Origin: Hyphococcus sp.
GTDB taxonomy: Bacteria > Pseudomonadota > Alphaproteobacteria > Caulobacterales > Parvularculaceae
Assembly: GCA_013002535.1 (NCBI GenBank)
Contig: JABDJK010000116.1
Span: forward strand, 1 to 64,000
Reading direction: 5' to 3'
DNA: 64,000 nt
Position 1 is the first letter of the stretch. The number at the start of each line of letters is the position of its first letter. The notes beneath the pieces are model-generated. The model saw only the letters and a list, made by a program, of their open reading frames with translations, ran no database searches and was not told where the DNA came from. The translations under genes were made by a program, and so were the position numbers. This document shows positions 20,327 to 32,495 of the stretch, one piece after another.

Positions 20327-20393
20327 GGCTGATTTTCCTCCTGGCTAAACAGAGCCCCGACCTAAGACGGACGAGCAAGACCAATATCGACAC

Positions 20394-20424
20394 AAAAAAA
20401 CGCGCTCCGAAGAGCGCGTTTTTC
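20394..20424 (-). terminator. Rho-independent terminator downstream of rplQ
   Basis: aacgcgctc-cgaa-gagcgcgtt stem (UUCG loop on the minus RNA) flanked by aaaaaaa / ttttt. Confidence 0.85.
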
Positions 20425-20447
20425 AATTCCAGGAATTTAGCGACAAT

Positions 20448-20888
20448 CTATTCGTCGTCGTCATCGTCCTCGACGCCGATAACCGGGCCAGAATCAAGGC
20501 CTTTTGCGTCTTCGTCACGATCCACAAACTCGATGACAGCGATCGGCGCATTGTCGCCGTAGCGATAGCCGGCCTTCATGATGCGGATATAACCGCCGTC
20601 ACGTTCCGCGTAGCGGGGGCCCAGCGTTTCGAACAGCTTTTTCGCCATGTCCTTATCGCGGATCGATGAGACCACCTGACGGCGAAGGTGCAGCGCACGG
20701 TCTTTATCAGCTGACGCATGCTTTGCCTTCGTTACAAGCTTCTCAACGATTGGACGAAGCTCTTTGGCTTTCGGCAAAGTCGTTGTGATCTGCTCATGCT
20801 TGATGAGCGCGCAAGCCATGTTAGCGAACATGGCTTTGCGATGCTCATGGGTGCGATTTAGTTTTCGGTGCGCCATCCCGTGTCGCAT
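20448..20888 (-). CDS. rplQ: 50S ribosomal protein L17
   Basis: [46 protein letters not shown]. Confidence 0.97.
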   Translation of the reverse strand: MRHGMAHRKLNRTHEHRKAMFANMACALIKHEQITTTLPKAKELRPIVEKLVTKAKHASADKDRALHLRRQVVSSIRDKDMAKKLFETLGPRYAERDGGYIRIMKAGYRYGDNAPIAVIEFVDRDEDAKGLDSGPVIGVEDDDDDE

Positions 20889-20923
20889 GGCAATTTCTCC
20901 TTAGGCAGGCCTTTTCGGCCAGT

Positions 20924-21949
20924 TTATTCGTCAAATTTCTTGGCGAGATCTTCGATATTGTCGGGCGGCCAGTCCGGCACGTCCATTCCGAGGTGCAAGC
21001 CGAGACCGGCCAGCACTTCCTTAATTTCGTTTAGCGACTTGCGACCAAAGTTCGGTGTGCGGAGCATTTCCGCTTCCGTTTTCTGGATTAGGTCGCCAAT
21101 GTAAACGATGTTGTCGTTCTTGAGGCAATTCGCAGAACGCACAGAAAGCTCTAGCTCTTCAACTTTGCGTAGAAGCGCCGGGTTAAACGGCAATTCTTCG
21201 CGCGCTTGCGTGCCGGCATCAACTTTTGGTTCGTCGAAGTTGATGAAGATCTGCAATTGGTCCTGCATGATCCGCGCGGCGTAGGCGATAGCGTCTTCCG
21301 GCGTAACCGACCCATCGGTCTCGATGTCCATGATCAGCTTGTCATAGTCGAGAACCTGGCCTTCACGTGTATTCTCTACGCGATAAGCGACGCGAGAAAC
21401 GGGGCTGTAAAGACTGTCGATCGGCACATAGCCAATCGGCGCATCTTCCGGACGGTTCTGTTCAGCCGGCGCATAGCCTTTACCATTATTGACGGTCAGC
21501 TCCATGCGAAGCGACGCGCCCTCATCAAGGTGGCAAATCTCGTGGTTCTTGTTGAGGATCTCAACGGCTGATGTTTCTTCGATGTCAGCGGCTGTTACGA
21601 CGCCCGGCGTGTCACGCTTCAGAACGAGCCGACGCGGGCCTTCTGAATGCATGCGCAGCGCGAGCTGCTTAACGTTCAGAACGATGTCCGTAACGTCTTC
21701 GCGGACGCCCGGGATCGATGAGAATTCATGAACAACGCCGTCGATCTGGATAGCTGTAACAGCAGATCCTTGCAGCGACGACATCAAAATGCGGCGCAGC
21801 GCATTGCCAAGCGTCAGGCCGAAACCGCGCTCCAAAGGTTGCGCGATCAAGGTTCCTTTGCGGTTCGCGTCAGCGCCCGTCGTTACCTCAAGCTTGTTCG
21901 GGCGGATGAGTTCCTGCCAGTTCTGGTCGAGAATTGGGGTAGTTTCCAT
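20924..21949 (-). CDS. rpoA: DNA-directed RNA polymerase subunit alpha
   Basis: [31 protein letters not shown]-terminal [42 protein letters not shown]. Confidence 0.98.
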   Translation of the reverse strand: METTPILDQNWQELIRPNKLEVTTGADANRKGTLIAQPLERGFGLTLGNALRRILMSSLQGSAVTAIQIDGVVHEFSSIPGVREDVTDIVLNVKQLALRMHSEGPRRLVLKRDTPGVVTAADIEETSAVEILNKNHEICHLDEGASLRMELTVNNGKGYAPAEQNRPEDAPIGYVPIDSLYSPVSRVAYRVENTREGQVLDYDKLIMDIETDGSVTPEDAIAYAARIMQDQLQIFINFDEPKVDAGTQAREELPFNPALLRKVEELELSVRSANCLKNDNIVYIGDLIQKTEAEMLRTPNFGRKSLNEIKEVLAGLGLHLGMDVPDWPPDNIEDLAKKFDE

Positions 21950-21985
21950 GTCGGCGATCTGCTCTCTGTTAGAAATTGTCTAAAA

Positions 21986-22375
21986 TTAAACGCGGCGTCG
22001 CTTGCGAGCGCGGCAACCATTATGCGGGATCGGCGTAACGTCGCGGATCATCGAAACTGTCAGGCCAGCTGCCTGCAATGCGCGCAGCGCGCTTTCACGT
22101 CCTGAACCCGGACCGCGCACTTCAACGCTAACCGTTTGCATGCCGTGGTCCATTGCTTTTTTCGCTGCGTCTTCTGCTGCAAGCTGCGCCGCATATGGCG
22201 TCGATTTGCGTGAGCCTTTGAAACCCATACCGCCAGCAGACGACCACGAGATTGCATTGCCCTGCTCGTCGGCAATTGTAATCATCGTGTTGTTGAATGA
22301 TGCGTTTACATGCACGACGCCCGTCGAGATGTTTTTACGCTGGCGGCGTTTAACGCGTGCCGGTGCTTTTGCCAT
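21986..22375 (-). CDS. rpsK: 30S ribosomal protein S11
   Basis: [30 protein letters not shown]. Confidence 0.98.
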   Translation of the reverse strand: MAKAPARVKRRQRKNISTGVVHVNASFNNTMITIADEQGNAISWSSAGGMGFKGSRKSTPYAAQLAAEDAAKKAMDHGMQTVSVEVRGPGSGRESALRALQAAGLTVSMIRDVTPIPHNGCRARKRRRV

Positions 22376-22387
22376 CGATCAGTATCC

Positions 22388-22756
22388 TTACTTTTTCTTA
22401 CCGGCGATCGGCTTGGCCGGGCCTTTACGCGTGCGGGCATTTGTGTGGGTGCGTTGGCCGCGAACCGGAAGACCGCGGCGGTGACGCAAGCCGCGATAGC
22501 AGCCCTGGTCCATGAGGCGTTTGATGTTCACTGCGACTTCGCGGCGAAGATCACCTTCGACCATATAATCGCGGTCAATCGCTTCGCGAATTTGCAAAAC
22601 TTCTGCGTCTGATAATTCATTGACGCGCCGCTCCGGAGCGATGCCTACGGCGGTGCAAATTTCGGCGGCTTTTGCGGCGCCGATGCCGTGAATGTAGCGA
22701 AGCGCGATGGTCACGCGCTTGTCTGTCGGTATGTTGACGCCTGCAATACGGGCCAC
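22388..22756 (-). CDS. rpsM: 30S ribosomal protein S13
   Basis: [53 protein letters not shown]. Confidence 0.98.
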   Translation of the reverse strand: MARIAGVNIPTDKRVTIALRYIHGIGAAKAAEICTAVGIAPERRVNELSDAEVLQIREAIDRDYMVEGDLRREVAVNIKRLMDQGCYRGLRHRRGLPVRGQRTHTNARTRKGPAKPIAGKKK

Positions 22757-22951
22757 GATTGTCGTTCCTTTTCCTCAGTCTCCGCCCCAAAAAGTTCGGC
22801 CGGGCCAGCCATTAACATGCCATTATCCATGCAACAAAGCCCGTCCCGGCGCGATGGAAAGCCCCGTGCCGGGCGGGCGGTACTCCTGTTGGCGGAGAGC
22901 GCGTAGATATAGCCGTCGCCGCGCCGCCGTCAACCACTTTTCCGGGCGAAA

Positions 22952-23542
22952 TCAGGCCCGATATTCATCCAAAACCGCGTCAATTTCAGCAGAAACTGCC
23001 TCAACTGACGCCATACCATCCACGACCTTCAATTTCTCCTGATCCCGGTAGAACGGGATCAGTGGCGCGGTCTGTTCCTTGTAGACTTGCAGCCGGTATT
23101 TGAAGGTTTCTTCATTGTCGTCTTTGCGCAGTTTTTCGCCGCGCTCCAGGGTCTCTTTAATCCGGCTCTTCAGGCGTTCGAGCAGGACTTTCTCGTCCAC
23201 CTGCAGCTCGATTACGACATCGACCTGGCGTTCTTTTTTCTCCAGCATGGCGTCCAGCATTTCAGCCTGAACCACCGTCCTAGGGAACCCGTCCAGGAGA
23301 AACCCTGGCGCACAGTCATCAGCCTCAATGCGCTCTTCGACAATCGCCGCAACGATGTCATCAGAAACAAGGTTGCCGGCGTCCATGACTGCTTTGGCTT
23401 TCAGGCCCACCGGCGTTTCCGCAGCGACCGCAGCACGAAGCATGTCACCGGTCGACAGCTGTGGGATGCCGTAGCGCTCAACAATATGAGCGGCTTGCGT
23501 TCCCTTCCCGGCGCCTGGAGGTCCAAGAAAAATGACGATCAT
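22952..23542 (-). CDS. adk: adenylate kinase
   Basis: IFLGPPGAGKGTQA; LLDGFPRTVVQAEML. Confidence 0.97.
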   Translation of the reverse strand: MIVIFLGPPGAGKGTQAAHIVERYGIPQLSTGDMLRAAVAAETPVGLKAKAVMDAGNLVSDDIVAAIVEERIEADDCAPGFLLDGFPRTVVQAEMLDAMLEKKERQVDVVIELQVDEKVLLERLKSRIKETLERGEKLRKDDNEETFKYRLQVYKEQTAPLIPFYRDQEKLKVVDGMASVEAVSAEIDAVLDEYRA

Positions 23543-24879
23543 CGCCGCGAGCCCCGCAGCTTCGATTTCTTGATGAGGCTCTCATATTGTTGCGCAACAA
23601 GATGGCCTTGAATCTGCGACACCGTATCGAGGGTCACCGAGACCACAATGAGGAGCGACGTACCGCCAATATAGACTGGTATCGCCTGACTGTAGCTCGC
23701 TTTCAGAACTTCCGGCAAAATACAAACAAACGTCAGATAAGCAGCGCCGATAACCGTGAGGCGTGTGAGGACGTAATCGAGATATTCCGCCGTTCGCGCG
23801 CCCGGACGATAGCCCTGGATAAAGCCCCCATATTTCTTGAGATTATCGGAAACGTCTTCAACGTTAAAGACGACGGACGTGTAGACAAACGTAAAGCCGA
23901 TGATCAGGGCGGCATAAAGAGCAATATAGAGCGGGCGTCCCGGCGCAAACATAAAGCCAAGGGTCTGAAGCCAGTCGGGCGATCCTTCTCCGATTGCGCC
24001 AATGGCCGTCGCCGGTAGCAACAAGAGCGACGATGCAAAGATCGGCGGGATAACCCCAGAAACGTTCAGCTTCAAAGGCAAGTGCGATTTTTCGCCTTGC
24101 GTCATTTTCTGACCGACCTGGCGTCGCGGATATTGAACCACGACCCGGCGTTGCGAACGCTCAATGAAAACAACAAACGCGATCAGCGCCAGCGCCAGAA
24201 TAGCGATAACAAGAATTGCGCCGCCGCCCACGCCAGCACCGGTCCGGCCCTGGTCGAGAAGACCAGCAATCGCCCGCGGCAATTCGGCGACGATGCCTGC
24301 GAAAATGATCAGCGATACGCCATTGCCGACGCCGCGCGCCGTAATTTGTTCACCGAGCCATAACAAAAACATGACGCCGCCGACCAGCGTTACGACAGTC
24401 GTCAGCAGGAAAAACGGTCCCGGATTTGAGACGACGCCCGCCTGCCCCTGAAGGCTGACAGCGATGAAGTAGCCTTGCATCGTAGCAAGGAAAACCGTGA
24501 GATAACGAGTATACTGATTGATCTGACGGCGACCTTGTTCGCCTTCCTTCTTGATTTTCTCAAGGGACGGAATAACCGCCGACATCAACTGCATTATAAT
24601 AGATGCAGAAATATACGGCATGATGTTGAGGGCGAAAATCGCCATACGCTCAACCGCACCGCCGGCGAAAATATTCAACGTGCCGAGGAGACCGCCCTGC
24701 TGGCTCTGGAATCCCTGGCTGAATGCTTCCGGGTCAATGCCAGGGATCGGTATGAATGTGCCGAAGCGATAAACAATCAGCGCGCCTAGCGTAAAGAGCA
24801 GACGCTTTTTCAATTCCTCCGCCTTGGCGAAAGAAGAAAACGTCATGTTTGAGGCAAACTGTTCAGCTGCTGATGTCAT
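23539..24879 (-). CDS. secY: preprotein translocase subunit SecY
   Basis: RFGTFIPIPGIDPEAF; NIMPYISASIIMQL; YPRRQVGQKMTQGEKSHLPLKLNVSGVIPPIFASS. Confidence 0.98.
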   Translation of the reverse strand: MTSAAEQFASNMTFSSFAKAEELKKRLLFTLGALIVYRFGTFIPIPGIDPEAFSQGFQSQQGGLLGTLNIFAGGAVERMAIFALNIMPYISASIIMQLMSAVIPSLEKIKKEGEQGRRQINQYTRYLTVFLATMQGYFIAVSLQGQAGVVSNPGPFFLLTTVVTLVGGVMFLLWLGEQITARGVGNGVSLIIFAGIVAELPRAIAGLLDQGRTGAGVGGGAILVIAILALALIAFVVFIERSQRRVVVQYPRRQVGQKMTQGEKSHLPLKLNVSGVIPPIFASSLLLLPATAIGAIGEGSPDWLQTLGFMFAPGRPLYIALYAALIIGFTFVYTSVVFNVEDVSDNLKKYGGFIQGYRPGARTAEYLDYVLTRLTVIGAAYLTFVCILPEVLKASYSQAIPVYIGGTSLLIVVSVTLDTVSQIQGHLVAQQYESLIKKSKLRGSRR

Positions 24880-24966
24880 GGTCGCTTATCACCTCAATTG
24901 GCGGAATTTCTGAAACGTCCGCCATGTGGCGGTTGCAGACGCAGTCTGCAACCCTTCAGGCAGAGC

Positions 24967-25434
24967 CTATTTTTCGCCTTTGAGCGATATTGAGCCGCCA
25001 ACTTTTTCAACCGCGGCTTTGGCGCCAGCGGTTGCGTGAACGACCTCGATATCGACTTTAGCCTTTAATTCACCGGTTCCGAGGAGGCGAATGCCGGCCT
25101 TGGCGCGGCGAACAACGCCAGCTTCTACTAAAGACGCAACATTGATCGGTTTATTCGCATCGAGCTTGCCGGCGTCAATCGCGGTTTGAAGACGGCCGAT
25201 ATTGACCTCAACATAAGATTTCGCGTTCGGCACATTGAAGCCGCGTTTCGGCAACCGCATATAAAGCGGCATTTGACCGCCCTCAAAAGCGCGAACGCCG
25301 CCAACGCCGGAGCGTGATTTCTGGCCTTTGACGCCGCGACCGGCGGTTTTACCCTTGCCGGATCCGATACCGCGGCCAACGCGCGTACGTGACTTGCGGG
25401 CGCCTTTATTGTCTTTGAGTTCGTTGAGTTTCAT
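24967..25434 (-). CDS. rplO: 50S ribosomal protein L15
   Basis: [43 protein letters not shown]. Confidence 0.97.
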   Translation of the reverse strand: MKLNELKDNKGARKSRTRVGRGIGSGKGKTAGRGVKGQKSRSGVGGVRAFEGGQMPLYMRLPKRGFNVPNAKSYVEVNIGRLQTAIDAGKLDANKPINVASLVEAGVVRRAKAGIRLLGTGELKAKVDIEVVHATAGAKAAVEKVGGSISLKGEK

Positions 25435-25515
25435 TTGTTCCTCGACTTTCGACGGACCATTTTCAGTAAACGGTGGCCGCCTCGCCAAATGGGGCGCGCA
25501 TAGCGCGCGGGTTAA

Positions 25516-25701
25516 TTATTCGACAATCTCTACCATGTGAGAGACTTTGCGGATCATGCCGCGTACTGACGGCGTATCCTCAAGTTCACGCTCACGGCCG
25601 ATCTTGTTCAGGCCGAGACCGACTAGCGTTGCACGCTGATCTTGCGGGCGCCGGATCGGGCTTCCAGTCTGACGCACTTTGATTGTTTTTTTAGCCGCCA
25701 T
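25516..25701 (-). CDS. rpmD: 50S ribosomal protein L30
   Basis: [53 protein letters not shown]. Confidence 0.96.
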   Translation of the reverse strand: MAAKKTIKVRQTGSPIRRPQDQRATLVGLGLNKIGRERELEDTPSVRGMIRKVSHMVEIVE

Positions 25702-25713
25702 CGGTTTAGTTCC

Positions 25714-26295
25714 TTACGCTGCGTCTGCCGGCGTACTCTCACCGCCGCCAACGCGACGTGAAAGAATGTCGGAGACTTTCTTGCCGCGCTTCGATGCAAT
25801 TGAGCGCGGGCTTGTCTGGTTCTTCAGCGCATCAACGGTCGCGCGAACCATATTATATGGATTGGACGTGCCAATTGATTTCGCCACAACATCCTGAACG
25901 CCAAGTGTTTCAAAAATCGCACGCATCGGACCCCCGGCGATGATGCCGGTACCAGCCGGCGCTGCGCGAAGGACAACCTTGCCTGCGCCCCAACGGCCTT
26001 GCACGTCATGGTGCAATGTACGGCCTTCTCGGAGCGGAACACGAACGAGATTACGCTTTGCTTCCTGCGATGCTTTACGGATCGCCTCAGGCACTTCGCG
26101 GGCTTTACCCTTGCCGAAGCCGACGCGGCCTTTCTGATCGCCAACGACGACCAAAGCCGCAAAACCGAAGTTTTTACCGCCTTTTACAACCTTCGCCACC
26201 CGGTTTATCGCAACCAGCTTATCGACGAATTCGTCGCGGTCTTCCCGGTCGCCGCCGCGGCCACGTCCGCGTCCTCGTCCCTCGTCACGCGCCAT
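25714..26295 (-). CDS. rpsE: 30S ribosomal protein S5
   Basis: [47 protein letters not shown]. Confidence 0.98.
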   Translation of the reverse strand: MARDEGRGRGRGRGGDREDRDEFVDKLVAINRVAKVVKGGKNFGFAALVVVGDQKGRVGFGKGKAREVPEAIRKASQEAKRNLVRVPLREGRTLHHDVQGRWGAGKVVLRAAPAGTGIIAGGPMRAIFETLGVQDVVAKSIGTSNPYNMVRATVDALKNQTSPRSIASKRGKKVSDILSRRVGGGESTPADAA

Positions 26296-26306
26296 AATAA
26301 AACTCC

Positions 26307-26672
26307 CTAAAAGTTGAGGCCGGCTTCACGAGCCGCCTCGGCCAGCGCTTTAACGCGGCCATGATAGATATAACTTCCGCGGTCAAAGACGACGTCCTTA
26401 ACGCCGGCTTCGATTGCACGTTCAGCAACCGCTTTGCCGATCTTCGCCGCAGCTTCAACATTCGAGCCCTTGCCGACATCTTCGCGCAAGGTTTTATCGA
26501 GCGAAGATGCAGATGCGAGCGTCTTGCCATCAACATCGTCGATGATTTGCGCCGCGATATTCTTCGACGAACGGTAGACGGACAAACGCGGACGCGAATG
26601 TTTCGCCTGACTGATCTTTAATCGCGTGCGCTTGGCGCGGTTGCGAGTCTTTACATTTTTACCAACGGCCAT
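26307..26672 (-). CDS. rplR: 50S ribosomal protein L18
   Basis: [59 protein letters not shown]. Confidence 0.97.
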   Translation of the reverse strand: MAVGKNVKTRNRAKRTRLKISQAKHSRPRLSVYRSSKNIAAQIIDDVDGKTLASASSLDKTLREDVGKGSNVEAAAKIGKAVAERAIEAGVKDVVFDRGSYIYHGRVKALAEAAREAGLNF

Positions 26673-26698
26673 GACCGGGTTTCCCTTAATTCGAAGCC

Positions 26699-27232
26699 TT
26701 ACTTCTTCTTGCCTTCCTTACGGAAAATATATTCGTCAGCGTACTTCACGCCTTTGCCTTTATAAGGCTCTGGCGGACGAAATGCGCGAATCTCAGCCGC
26801 GGCCTGTCCAACCTTTTGCTTATCGATGCCGGTAATTACAATCTCCGTCGGCTTCGGCGTTGCGATTTTAACGCCTTCCTTCGGTTCGTAATTGATGTCA
26901 TGCGAATATCCGAGCGCAAGATTGAGAGACGATCCCTTCATTTGCGCACGATAACCAACGCCGACGAGTTCCAGCGATTTGGAAAATTCAGTCGTGACAC
27001 CGTCAACTAGGTTCGCAATCCGCGTGCGGCTCATGCCCCACATGGAACGAGCCGGTTTGGAATTATCGACGGGCGATACTGTGATTTCGTCATTCTCGAG
27101 CGCTACTTTGCAGAGGTCGTTGACGACGAATTCAAGCTCGCCCCTTGGACCTTTTGCTTTCACGGCCTGACCGTCAATATTGACGGTGACGCCGCTGGGC
27201 ACTGGAATAGCTTTTTTACCGATCCGGGACAT
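26699..27232 (-). CDS. rplF: 50S ribosomal protein L6
   Basis: [57 protein letters not shown]. Confidence 0.98.
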   Translation of the reverse strand: MSRIGKKAIPVPSGVTVNIDGQAVKAKGPRGELEFVVNDLCKVALENDEITVSPVDNSKPARSMWGMSRTRIANLVDGVTTEFSKSLELVGVGYRAQMKGSSLNLALGYSHDINYEPKEGVKIATPKPTEIVITGIDKQKVGQAAAEIRAFRPPEPYKGKGVKYADEYIFRKEGKKK

Positions 27233-27251
27233 GGGACCTAGCTCCTAATTC

Positions 27252-27650
27252 CTAGTAAACTTCGCAAAGCACTTCGCCGCCGACATTGGCGTCGCGCGCA
27301 GCAGCATCTGACATGACGCCTTTCGGCGTCGAGACGATGGAAATGCCAAGACCATTGCGAACCGACGGCAGATCGCCGACAGACGAATAAACACGGCGGC
27401 CCGGCTTTGAAATCCGCTTGATCTTCTGGATAACCGGCGTGCCTTCGAAATACTTCAGCTCAACATCAAAAGACGGCTTTTGACCTTCTTTCTCGATACG
27501 TGAATAGCCGCGAATGTAACCTTCATCCTGAAGCACATCGAGAACCCAGCCGCGAAGCTTGGATGCCGGCACGGACATAACCGAGTGGTTGCGCATCTGC
27601 GCATTGCGGATACGGGTGATCAAATCGCCAATGGGATCATTGATAGCCAT
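27252..27650 (-). CDS. rpsH: 30S ribosomal protein S8
   Basis: [19 protein letters not shown]-terminal [31 protein letters not shown]. Confidence 0.98.
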   Translation of the reverse strand: MAINDPIGDLITRIRNAQMRNHSVMSVPASKLRGWVLDVLQDEGYIRGYSRIEKEGQKPSFDVELKYFEGTPVIQKIKRISKPGRRVYSSVGDLPSVRNGLGISIVSTPKGVMSDAAARDANVGGEVLCEVY

Positions 27651-27666
27651 TATTAAATCTCTCCCC

Positions 27667-27972
27667 TTACCAGCTCGACTTAACCAGGCCTGGAATCTTA
27701 CCTTCCGAGCCTAGTTGACGAAGCGCGATGCGGGACATCTTGAGTTTACGATAGTAGCCGCGCGGACGACCCGTAACGAGGCACCGGTTGCGGATACGTG
27801 TTTTCGAAGAATTGCGCGGCAACTCAGCCAGCTTCAAAACCGCCATGAAGCGGTCCTCCGCCGGCGTGTCTTCGCTTCGAATAATTTCTTTCAGTCGATT
27901 GCGTCTCGATTCAAACTTTTGCGCCATGCGACGGCGTTTGAGATCGCGCTCGACCATTGATTTCTTCGCCAT
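27667..27972 (-). CDS. rpsN: 30S ribosomal protein S14
   Basis: [71 protein letters not shown]. Confidence 0.98.
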   Translation of the reverse strand: MAKKSMVERDLKRRRMAQKFESRRNRLKEIIRSEDTPAEDRFMAVLKLAELPRNSSKTRIRNRCLVTGRPRGYYRKLKMSRIALRQLGSEGKIPGLVKSSW

Positions 27973-28031
27973 TGTTTCTCCTTTTCAAGCCGGTTTCCGC
28001 TACCTTTGCGGACCTCGCCTAATTCCCTGAC

Positions 28032-28592
28032 CTATTTGCGAAACGGGAAGTTAAAACCCGCCAGCAATGCTTTTGCTTCTTCATTCGTATTCGCCGATGT
28101 ACAAACGACGATGTCCATTCCCCGGATCTTGTCGACTTTGTCGTAGTCGATTTCCGGAAACACGATGTGCTCTTTCAAACCCATGGCGTAATTGCCGCGC
28201 CCATCGAAACTTTTCGATGACAATCCGCGGAAGTCGCGAACGCGTGGCAGCGCGATAGTGACAAGACGATCAAGGAACTCATACATACGGTCTTTGCGCA
28301 GCGTGACTTTCACGCCAATAGGCATGCCTTCACGCAGCTTGAAATTCGAGATTGACTTGCGCGCCTTGGTTACAACCGGACGCTGACCGGCAATCCGCGT
28401 CAGATCCTCAAATGCGGAATCGACAGCCTTGCGATCGTTGACCGCGTCGCCGACGCCAATATTGATGACAACCTTTTCAATGCCGGGCGTCATCATGGAA
28501 TTCTTATAGCCAAACTGCTCTTTGATCTTTCCGCGGATTTCATCACGGTAAAGCTCTTTCAGCCGTGGCTCGTATTTATCATTCTCAGCCAT
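28032..28592 (-). CDS. rplE: 50S ribosomal protein L5
   Basis: [50 protein letters not shown]. Confidence 0.97.
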   Translation of the reverse strand: MAENDKYEPRLKELYRDEIRGKIKEQFGYKNSMMTPGIEKVVINIGVGDAVNDRKAVDSAFEDLTRIAGQRPVVTKARKSISNFKLREGMPIGVKVTLRKDRMYEFLDRLVTIALPRVRDFRGLSSKSFDGRGNYAMGLKEHIVFPEIDYDKVDKIRGMDIVVCTSANTNEEAKALLAGFNFPFRK

Positions 28593-28899
28593 CGATGACC
28601 TCGCCTGACGCTTTTGCGAAGCGTACCTTTTTATCGTTCTCAATTTTAAACCCCACGCGCGTGGCCTTCCCCGTTTTCGGGTCGGCCAATGCTACGTTGG
28701 AAATATGAAGCGGCATTTCTTTTGAAATAATGCCACCCTGTTCAGTTTGTGTCTGGCGCTGGTGCTTTTTGACTAGGTTTACGCCGCGCACAATCACACG
28801 ATCGTCTTTCGGCATCACCTTGATGACTTCACCGTTCGCGCCGCGGTCTCTACCCGCCAGAATGACGACCTTGTCGCCTTTTTTAATTTTCGCAGCCAT
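28585..28899 (-). CDS. rplX: 50S ribosomal protein L24
   Basis: [44 protein letters not shown]. Confidence 0.97.
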   Translation of the reverse strand: MAAKIKKGDKVVILAGRDRGANGEVIKVMPKDDRVIVRGVNLVKKHQRQTQTEQGGIISKEMPLHISNVALADPKTGKATRVGFKIENDKKVRFAKASGEVIDG

Positions 28900-28902
28900 G
28901 GC

Positions 28903-29271
28903 TTAGAGCACCTCCGGAGCGAGCGACACGATTTTCATCTGTTTGGCGACGCGCAATTCGCGCGTAACAGGCCCAAAGATACGTGTGCCGATCGGCTCTT
29001 TGTTATTATTGATCAAGACAGCTGCATTGCGATCGAAACGAATGACCGAACCATCGCGGCGTATGATGTCTTTTGCGGTGCGCACGACCACTGCCTTCAT
29101 GACCTGGCCTTTTTTCACTCGCCCGCGCGGGATCGCCTCTTTAATCGAAACGACAATGATATCGCCAACGCCTGCATATTTACGCTTCGCGCCGCCGAGC
29201 ACTTTAATGCACTGAACGCGTTTCGCGCCGGAATTATCCGCGACATCCAAGTTTGTTTGCATCTGGATCAT
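28903..29271 (-). CDS. rplN: 50S ribosomal protein L14
   Basis: [27 protein letters not shown]. Confidence 0.97.
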   Translation of the reverse strand: MIQMQTNLDVADNSGAKRVQCIKVLGGAKRKYAGVGDIIVVSIKEAIPRGRVKKGQVMKAVVVRTAKDIIRRDGSVIRFDRNAAVLINNNKEPIGTRIFGPVTRELRVAKQMKIVSLAPEVL

Positions 29272-29343
29272 GACGATCCTCCCGATGGGCGACGCCGCCC
29301 GATTGAACATTTGCTACGAGCGCCGATGCGCCGCAGCGTTACC

Positions 29344-29586
29344 TTAACCTTTTGAGCCTTCGCCGATGACTTCCCATCGTTTCAGCTTCGACTTCGGCGC
29401 ACATTCCTGAATGCGCACGAGGTCGCCCGACTTGAACTTGTTCTCTGCATCATGCGCGTGGAACCGGTTCGAACGGCGAACTGTTTTTTTGAACAGCGGG
29501 TGCGTAAACGCACGCTCGACGCGAACGACAACTGTCTTGTCGCCCTTGTCGCTGACTACTTCGCCTTGAAGAATTCGCTTTGGCAT
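29344..29586 (-). CDS. rpsQ: 30S ribosomal protein S17
   Basis: [46 protein letters not shown]. Confidence 0.96.
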   Translation of the reverse strand: MPKRILQGEVVSDKGDKTVVVRVERAFTHPLFKKTVRRSNRFHAHDAENKFKSGDLVRIQECAPKSKLKRWEVIGEGSKG

Positions 29587-29596
29587 TGTCTCGCCT

Positions 29597-29797
29597 CTAG
29601 TTCTTATTGCTTCGGCTGCGTTCGCCGATAATTGTTTTGATACGTGCAATGTCCTTGCGCACTTCAGTAACCTGTGCAGTCTTTTCCAACTGGCCGGACG
29701 CCTTTTGGAAGCGCAGGTTGAATTGCGTTTTCTTCAACTGAAGCAGCTGGTCTTCCAGCTCGTCGTCAGTCTTGTCGCGGATTTCGCTCGCCTTCAT
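29597..29797 (-). CDS. rpmC: 50S ribosomal protein L29
   Basis: [57 protein letters not shown]. Confidence 0.97.
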   Translation of the reverse strand: MKASEIRDKTDDELEDQLLQLKKTQFNLRFQKASGQLEKTAQVTEVRKDIARIKTIIGERSRSNKN

Positions 29798-29808
29798 CTC
29801 AAACCGTC

Positions 29809-30222
29809 CTATTCGCCAACACGCGTCACGATGCGCGTTTTGATCGGCAACTTCGCTGCGCCAAGCTCAAGCGCGTGGCGTGCGACTTCGTCGCTGACGC
29901 CGTCAATTTCAAACATGATCCGGCCTGGTTTCACTTTGGCCGCCCAAAATTCAACGGAGCCTTTACCTTTACCCATCCGGACTTCAGTCGGCTTTTTAGA
30001 AACCGGCACGTCCGGAAATATGCGGATCCACACCCGGCCAGCACGTTTCATTGCGCGCGTGATCGCACGACGCGTCGCCTCAATCTGGCGAGCCGTAACA
30101 CGCTCTGGCTCTAGCGCTTTCAAGCCGTGCGAGCCAAAGTTAAGATCGGTGCCGCCTTTTGCGACGCCTTTGATCCGCCCTTTGTGCATCTTCCGGAATT
30201 TTGTCTTCTTCGGTTGAAGCAT
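29809..30222 (-). CDS. rplP: 50S ribosomal protein L16
   Basis: [56 protein letters not shown]. Confidence 0.98.
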   Translation of the reverse strand: MLQPKKTKFRKMHKGRIKGVAKGGTDLNFGSHGLKALEPERVTARQIEATRRAITRAMKRAGRVWIRIFPDVPVSKKPTEVRMGKGKGSVEFWAAKVKPGRIMFEIDGVSDEVARHALELGAAKLPIKTRIVTRVGE

Positions 30223-30254
30223 GACGCCTCTCCTGAACTAACCTTTTACTTCTT

Positions 30255-30953
30255 CTATCGGCGCTGGTGACCGACGCTGCCGGTCTGCGCTTCAATCAAA
30301 CGGTTCTCCTGGGCCATCGGATCATGTTCCATGATCTCGCCCTTGAAGATCCAAACCTTGACGCCGATCGAGCCGTAAGTCGTAGCGGCTGTAGCGACGC
30401 CGTAATCAATATCTGCGCGCAAAGTGTGGAGCGGAACGCGACCTTCGCGATACCATTCCATACGCGCAATCTCTGCGCCGCCGAGGCGGCCGGCGACATT
30501 AACGCGGATACCAAGAGCGCCCATACGCTGCGCTGTTTGCATGGCGCGCTTCATGGCGCGGCGGAATGCAACCCGACGCTCAAGCTGCTGCGCGATATTT
30601 TCAGCAACGAGCGTCGCGTCAACTTCCGGCTTGCGTATCTCAACAATGTTGAGAACAGCTTCCGACGAGGTCAGCTTTGACAATTCCTGGCGCAACTTTT
30701 CGATGTCTGCACCCTTCTTGCCGATCACCACGCCCGGACGCGCCGTGTAGATCGTCACGCGACATTTTTTGTGCGGGCGCTCGATCACGATGCGCGAGAC
30801 GCCGGCCTGAGCCAAACGCTTTTCGAGGAACGCGCGAATCCGACGGTCTTCGTGCAAGAGATCGCCATAGGTCGCTTTGTTAGCGAACCAACGCGAATCC
30901 CAAGTACGATTGATCCCGAGGCGCAAGCCAATAGGGTTTACTTTCTGACCCAT
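30255..30953 (-). CDS. rpsC: 30S ribosomal protein S3
   Basis: [36 protein letters not shown]. Confidence 0.98.
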   Translation of the reverse strand: MGQKVNPIGLRLGINRTWDSRWFANKATYGDLLHEDRRIRAFLEKRLAQAGVSRIVIERPHKKCRVTIYTARPGVVIGKKGADIEKLRQELSKLTSSEAVLNIVEIRKPEVDATLVAENIAQQLERRVAFRRAMKRAMQTAQRMGALGIRVNVAGRLGGAEIARMEWYREGRVPLHTLRADIDYGVATAATTYGSIGVKVWIFKGEIMEHDPMAQENRLIEAQTGSVGHQRR

Positions 30954-31333
30954 CAGGCGGCCTCCTCAACTTCTTTGACGATAATCGTTATTTCCGAGAA
31001 CGGCTTATGAATTCTGCCGACCCGGCCGCGAGCACGAGCGCGCCAGCGCTTCATCACAATGTTCTTTCCGACAAACGCCTTGTCGACGACCAGCGAGTCG
31101 ATATCGAGATCGTGGTTATTCTCCGCATTAGCGATCGCGCTCTCCAGGACTTTCTTGACGTCCTTAGCGATGCGTTTTCGCGAGAAAGAGAGATCAGCAA
31201 GCGCTTTCTCAACTTTCTGACCGCGGATCATTTGCGCAACGAGGTTGAGCTTTTGCGGGGAGACGCGGATGTTGCGTCCCTTCGCCAATGCTTCTTTGTC
31301 GCCTACGCGGCGTTCGTTTTTCTTCTGGCCCAT
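30953..31333 (-). CDS. rplV: 50S ribosomal protein L22
   Basis: [57 protein letters not shown]. Confidence 0.97.
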   Translation of the reverse strand: MGQKKNERRVGDKEALAKGRNIRVSPQKLNLVAQMIRGQKVEKALADLSFSRKRIAKDVKKVLESAIANAENNHDLDIDSLVVDKAFVGKNIVMKRWRARARGRVGRIHKPFSEITIIVKEVEEAA

Positions 31334-31335
31334 GA

Positions 31336-31614
31336 CTACTTCCTTCGCGCCTTTTTATCAGCGCCATGACCGTAATATGTGCGCGTCGGCGAGAATTCGC
31401 CGAGCTTGTGACCGACCATGTCCTCGGTGATGTGCACCGGGATAAATTTCTGGCCGTTGTAAACGTTGAAAGTTGTGCCAACGAATTGCGGCAAGATCGT
31501 TGAACGGCGTGACCAGGTTTTGATCCCGCCTTTGTGTTTGCCGTCTTGCGATTCTTCCGCCTTTTTCAGGAGGTAGCGATCGACAAACGGTCCTTTCCAT
31601 ACAGAACGCGTCAT
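31336..31614 (-). CDS. rpsS: 30S ribosomal protein S19
   Basis: [54 protein letters not shown]. Confidence 0.98.
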   Translation of the reverse strand: MTRSVWKGPFVDRYLLKKAEESQDGKHKGGIKTWSRRSTILPQFVGTTFNVYNGQKFIPVHITEDMVGHKLGEFSPTRTYYGHGADKKARRK

Positions 31615-31634
31615 TCGGTTTTAACTCCCTCGAC

Positions 31635-32474
31635 CTATCGCTTCTTCTTGCGCTTGTGACGCGAGCGAATGATGAATTTGTCAGTTGCTTTGTTCTTGCG
31701 GGTCTTAGCGCCTTTAGTTGGACGGCCCCAAGGCGAAACCGGGTGACGACCACCGGAGGTGCGGCCTTCACCACCGCCATGAGGGTGATCGACCGGGTTC
31801 ATGACTACGCCGCGAACCGAAGGACGTTTGCCCTTGTGACGGTTGCGACCGGCCTTGCCGATGTTTTCGTTCATGCGGTCCGGGTTAGAGACAGCGCCGA
31901 CCGTTGCCATGGACTCGCCTGACACCAACCGGACTTCACCAGACTGTAGGCGAACTTGCGCCATTCCGCTGTCACGACCAACAAGCTGCGCGTATGCGCC
32001 AGCAGAACGCGCAAGCTGCCCGCCCTTGCCCGGCTTCAGCTCGATATTGTGAATGATCGTACCAACCGGAATGTTTTTGAGGCGCATGGCGTTGCCAGGC
32101 TTCACATCAACCTTGTCGCCAGCAATGACCTTATCGCCCGCTTTCAAACGCTGCGGCGCAATGATGTAGCTCATCTCGCCATCAAGATATTTGATCAGTG
32201 CGATAAACGCCGTGCGGTTCGGATCATATTCCAGACGCTCAACCTTCGCCTCGACATCAAATTTCGTGCGTTTGAAATCGATACGGCGATAGGTTTTCTT
32301 TGCGCCGCCACCACGACGGCGGACCGTGATGCGGCCGCCATTATTGCGGCCAGCCTTGGATGACAGGCCTTCCGTCAAAGACTTGACGGGTTTGCCCTTC
32401 CAAAGCTCGCTGCGATCGACAAGCACAAGCTGTCGGCGTGACGGCGTCGTCGGTTTGAATTTCTTTAAAGCCAT
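31635..32474 (-). CDS. rplB: 50S ribosomal protein L2
   Basis: [65 protein letters not shown]. Confidence 0.98.
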   Translation of the reverse strand: MALKKFKPTTPSRRQLVLVDRSELWKGKPVKSLTEGLSSKAGRNNGGRITVRRRGGGAKKTYRRIDFKRTKFDVEAKVERLEYDPNRTAFIALIKYLDGEMSYIIAPQRLKAGDKVIAGDKVDVKPGNAMRLKNIPVGTIIHNIELKPGKGGQLARSAGAYAQLVGRDSGMAQVRLQSGEVRLVSGESMATVGAVSNPDRMNENIGKAGRNRHKGKRPSVRGVVMNPVDHPHGGGEGRTSGGRHPVSPWGRPTKGAKTRKNKATDKFIIRSRHKRKKKR

Positions 32475-32495
32475 AACCTTTGCTCAATCCGTCCG

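Noticed and set aside
23039-23062. Perfect 9-bp hairpin ctgatcccg-gtagaa-cgggatcag
   Set aside because: Lies within the adk coding sequence with no U-tract; probably coincidental
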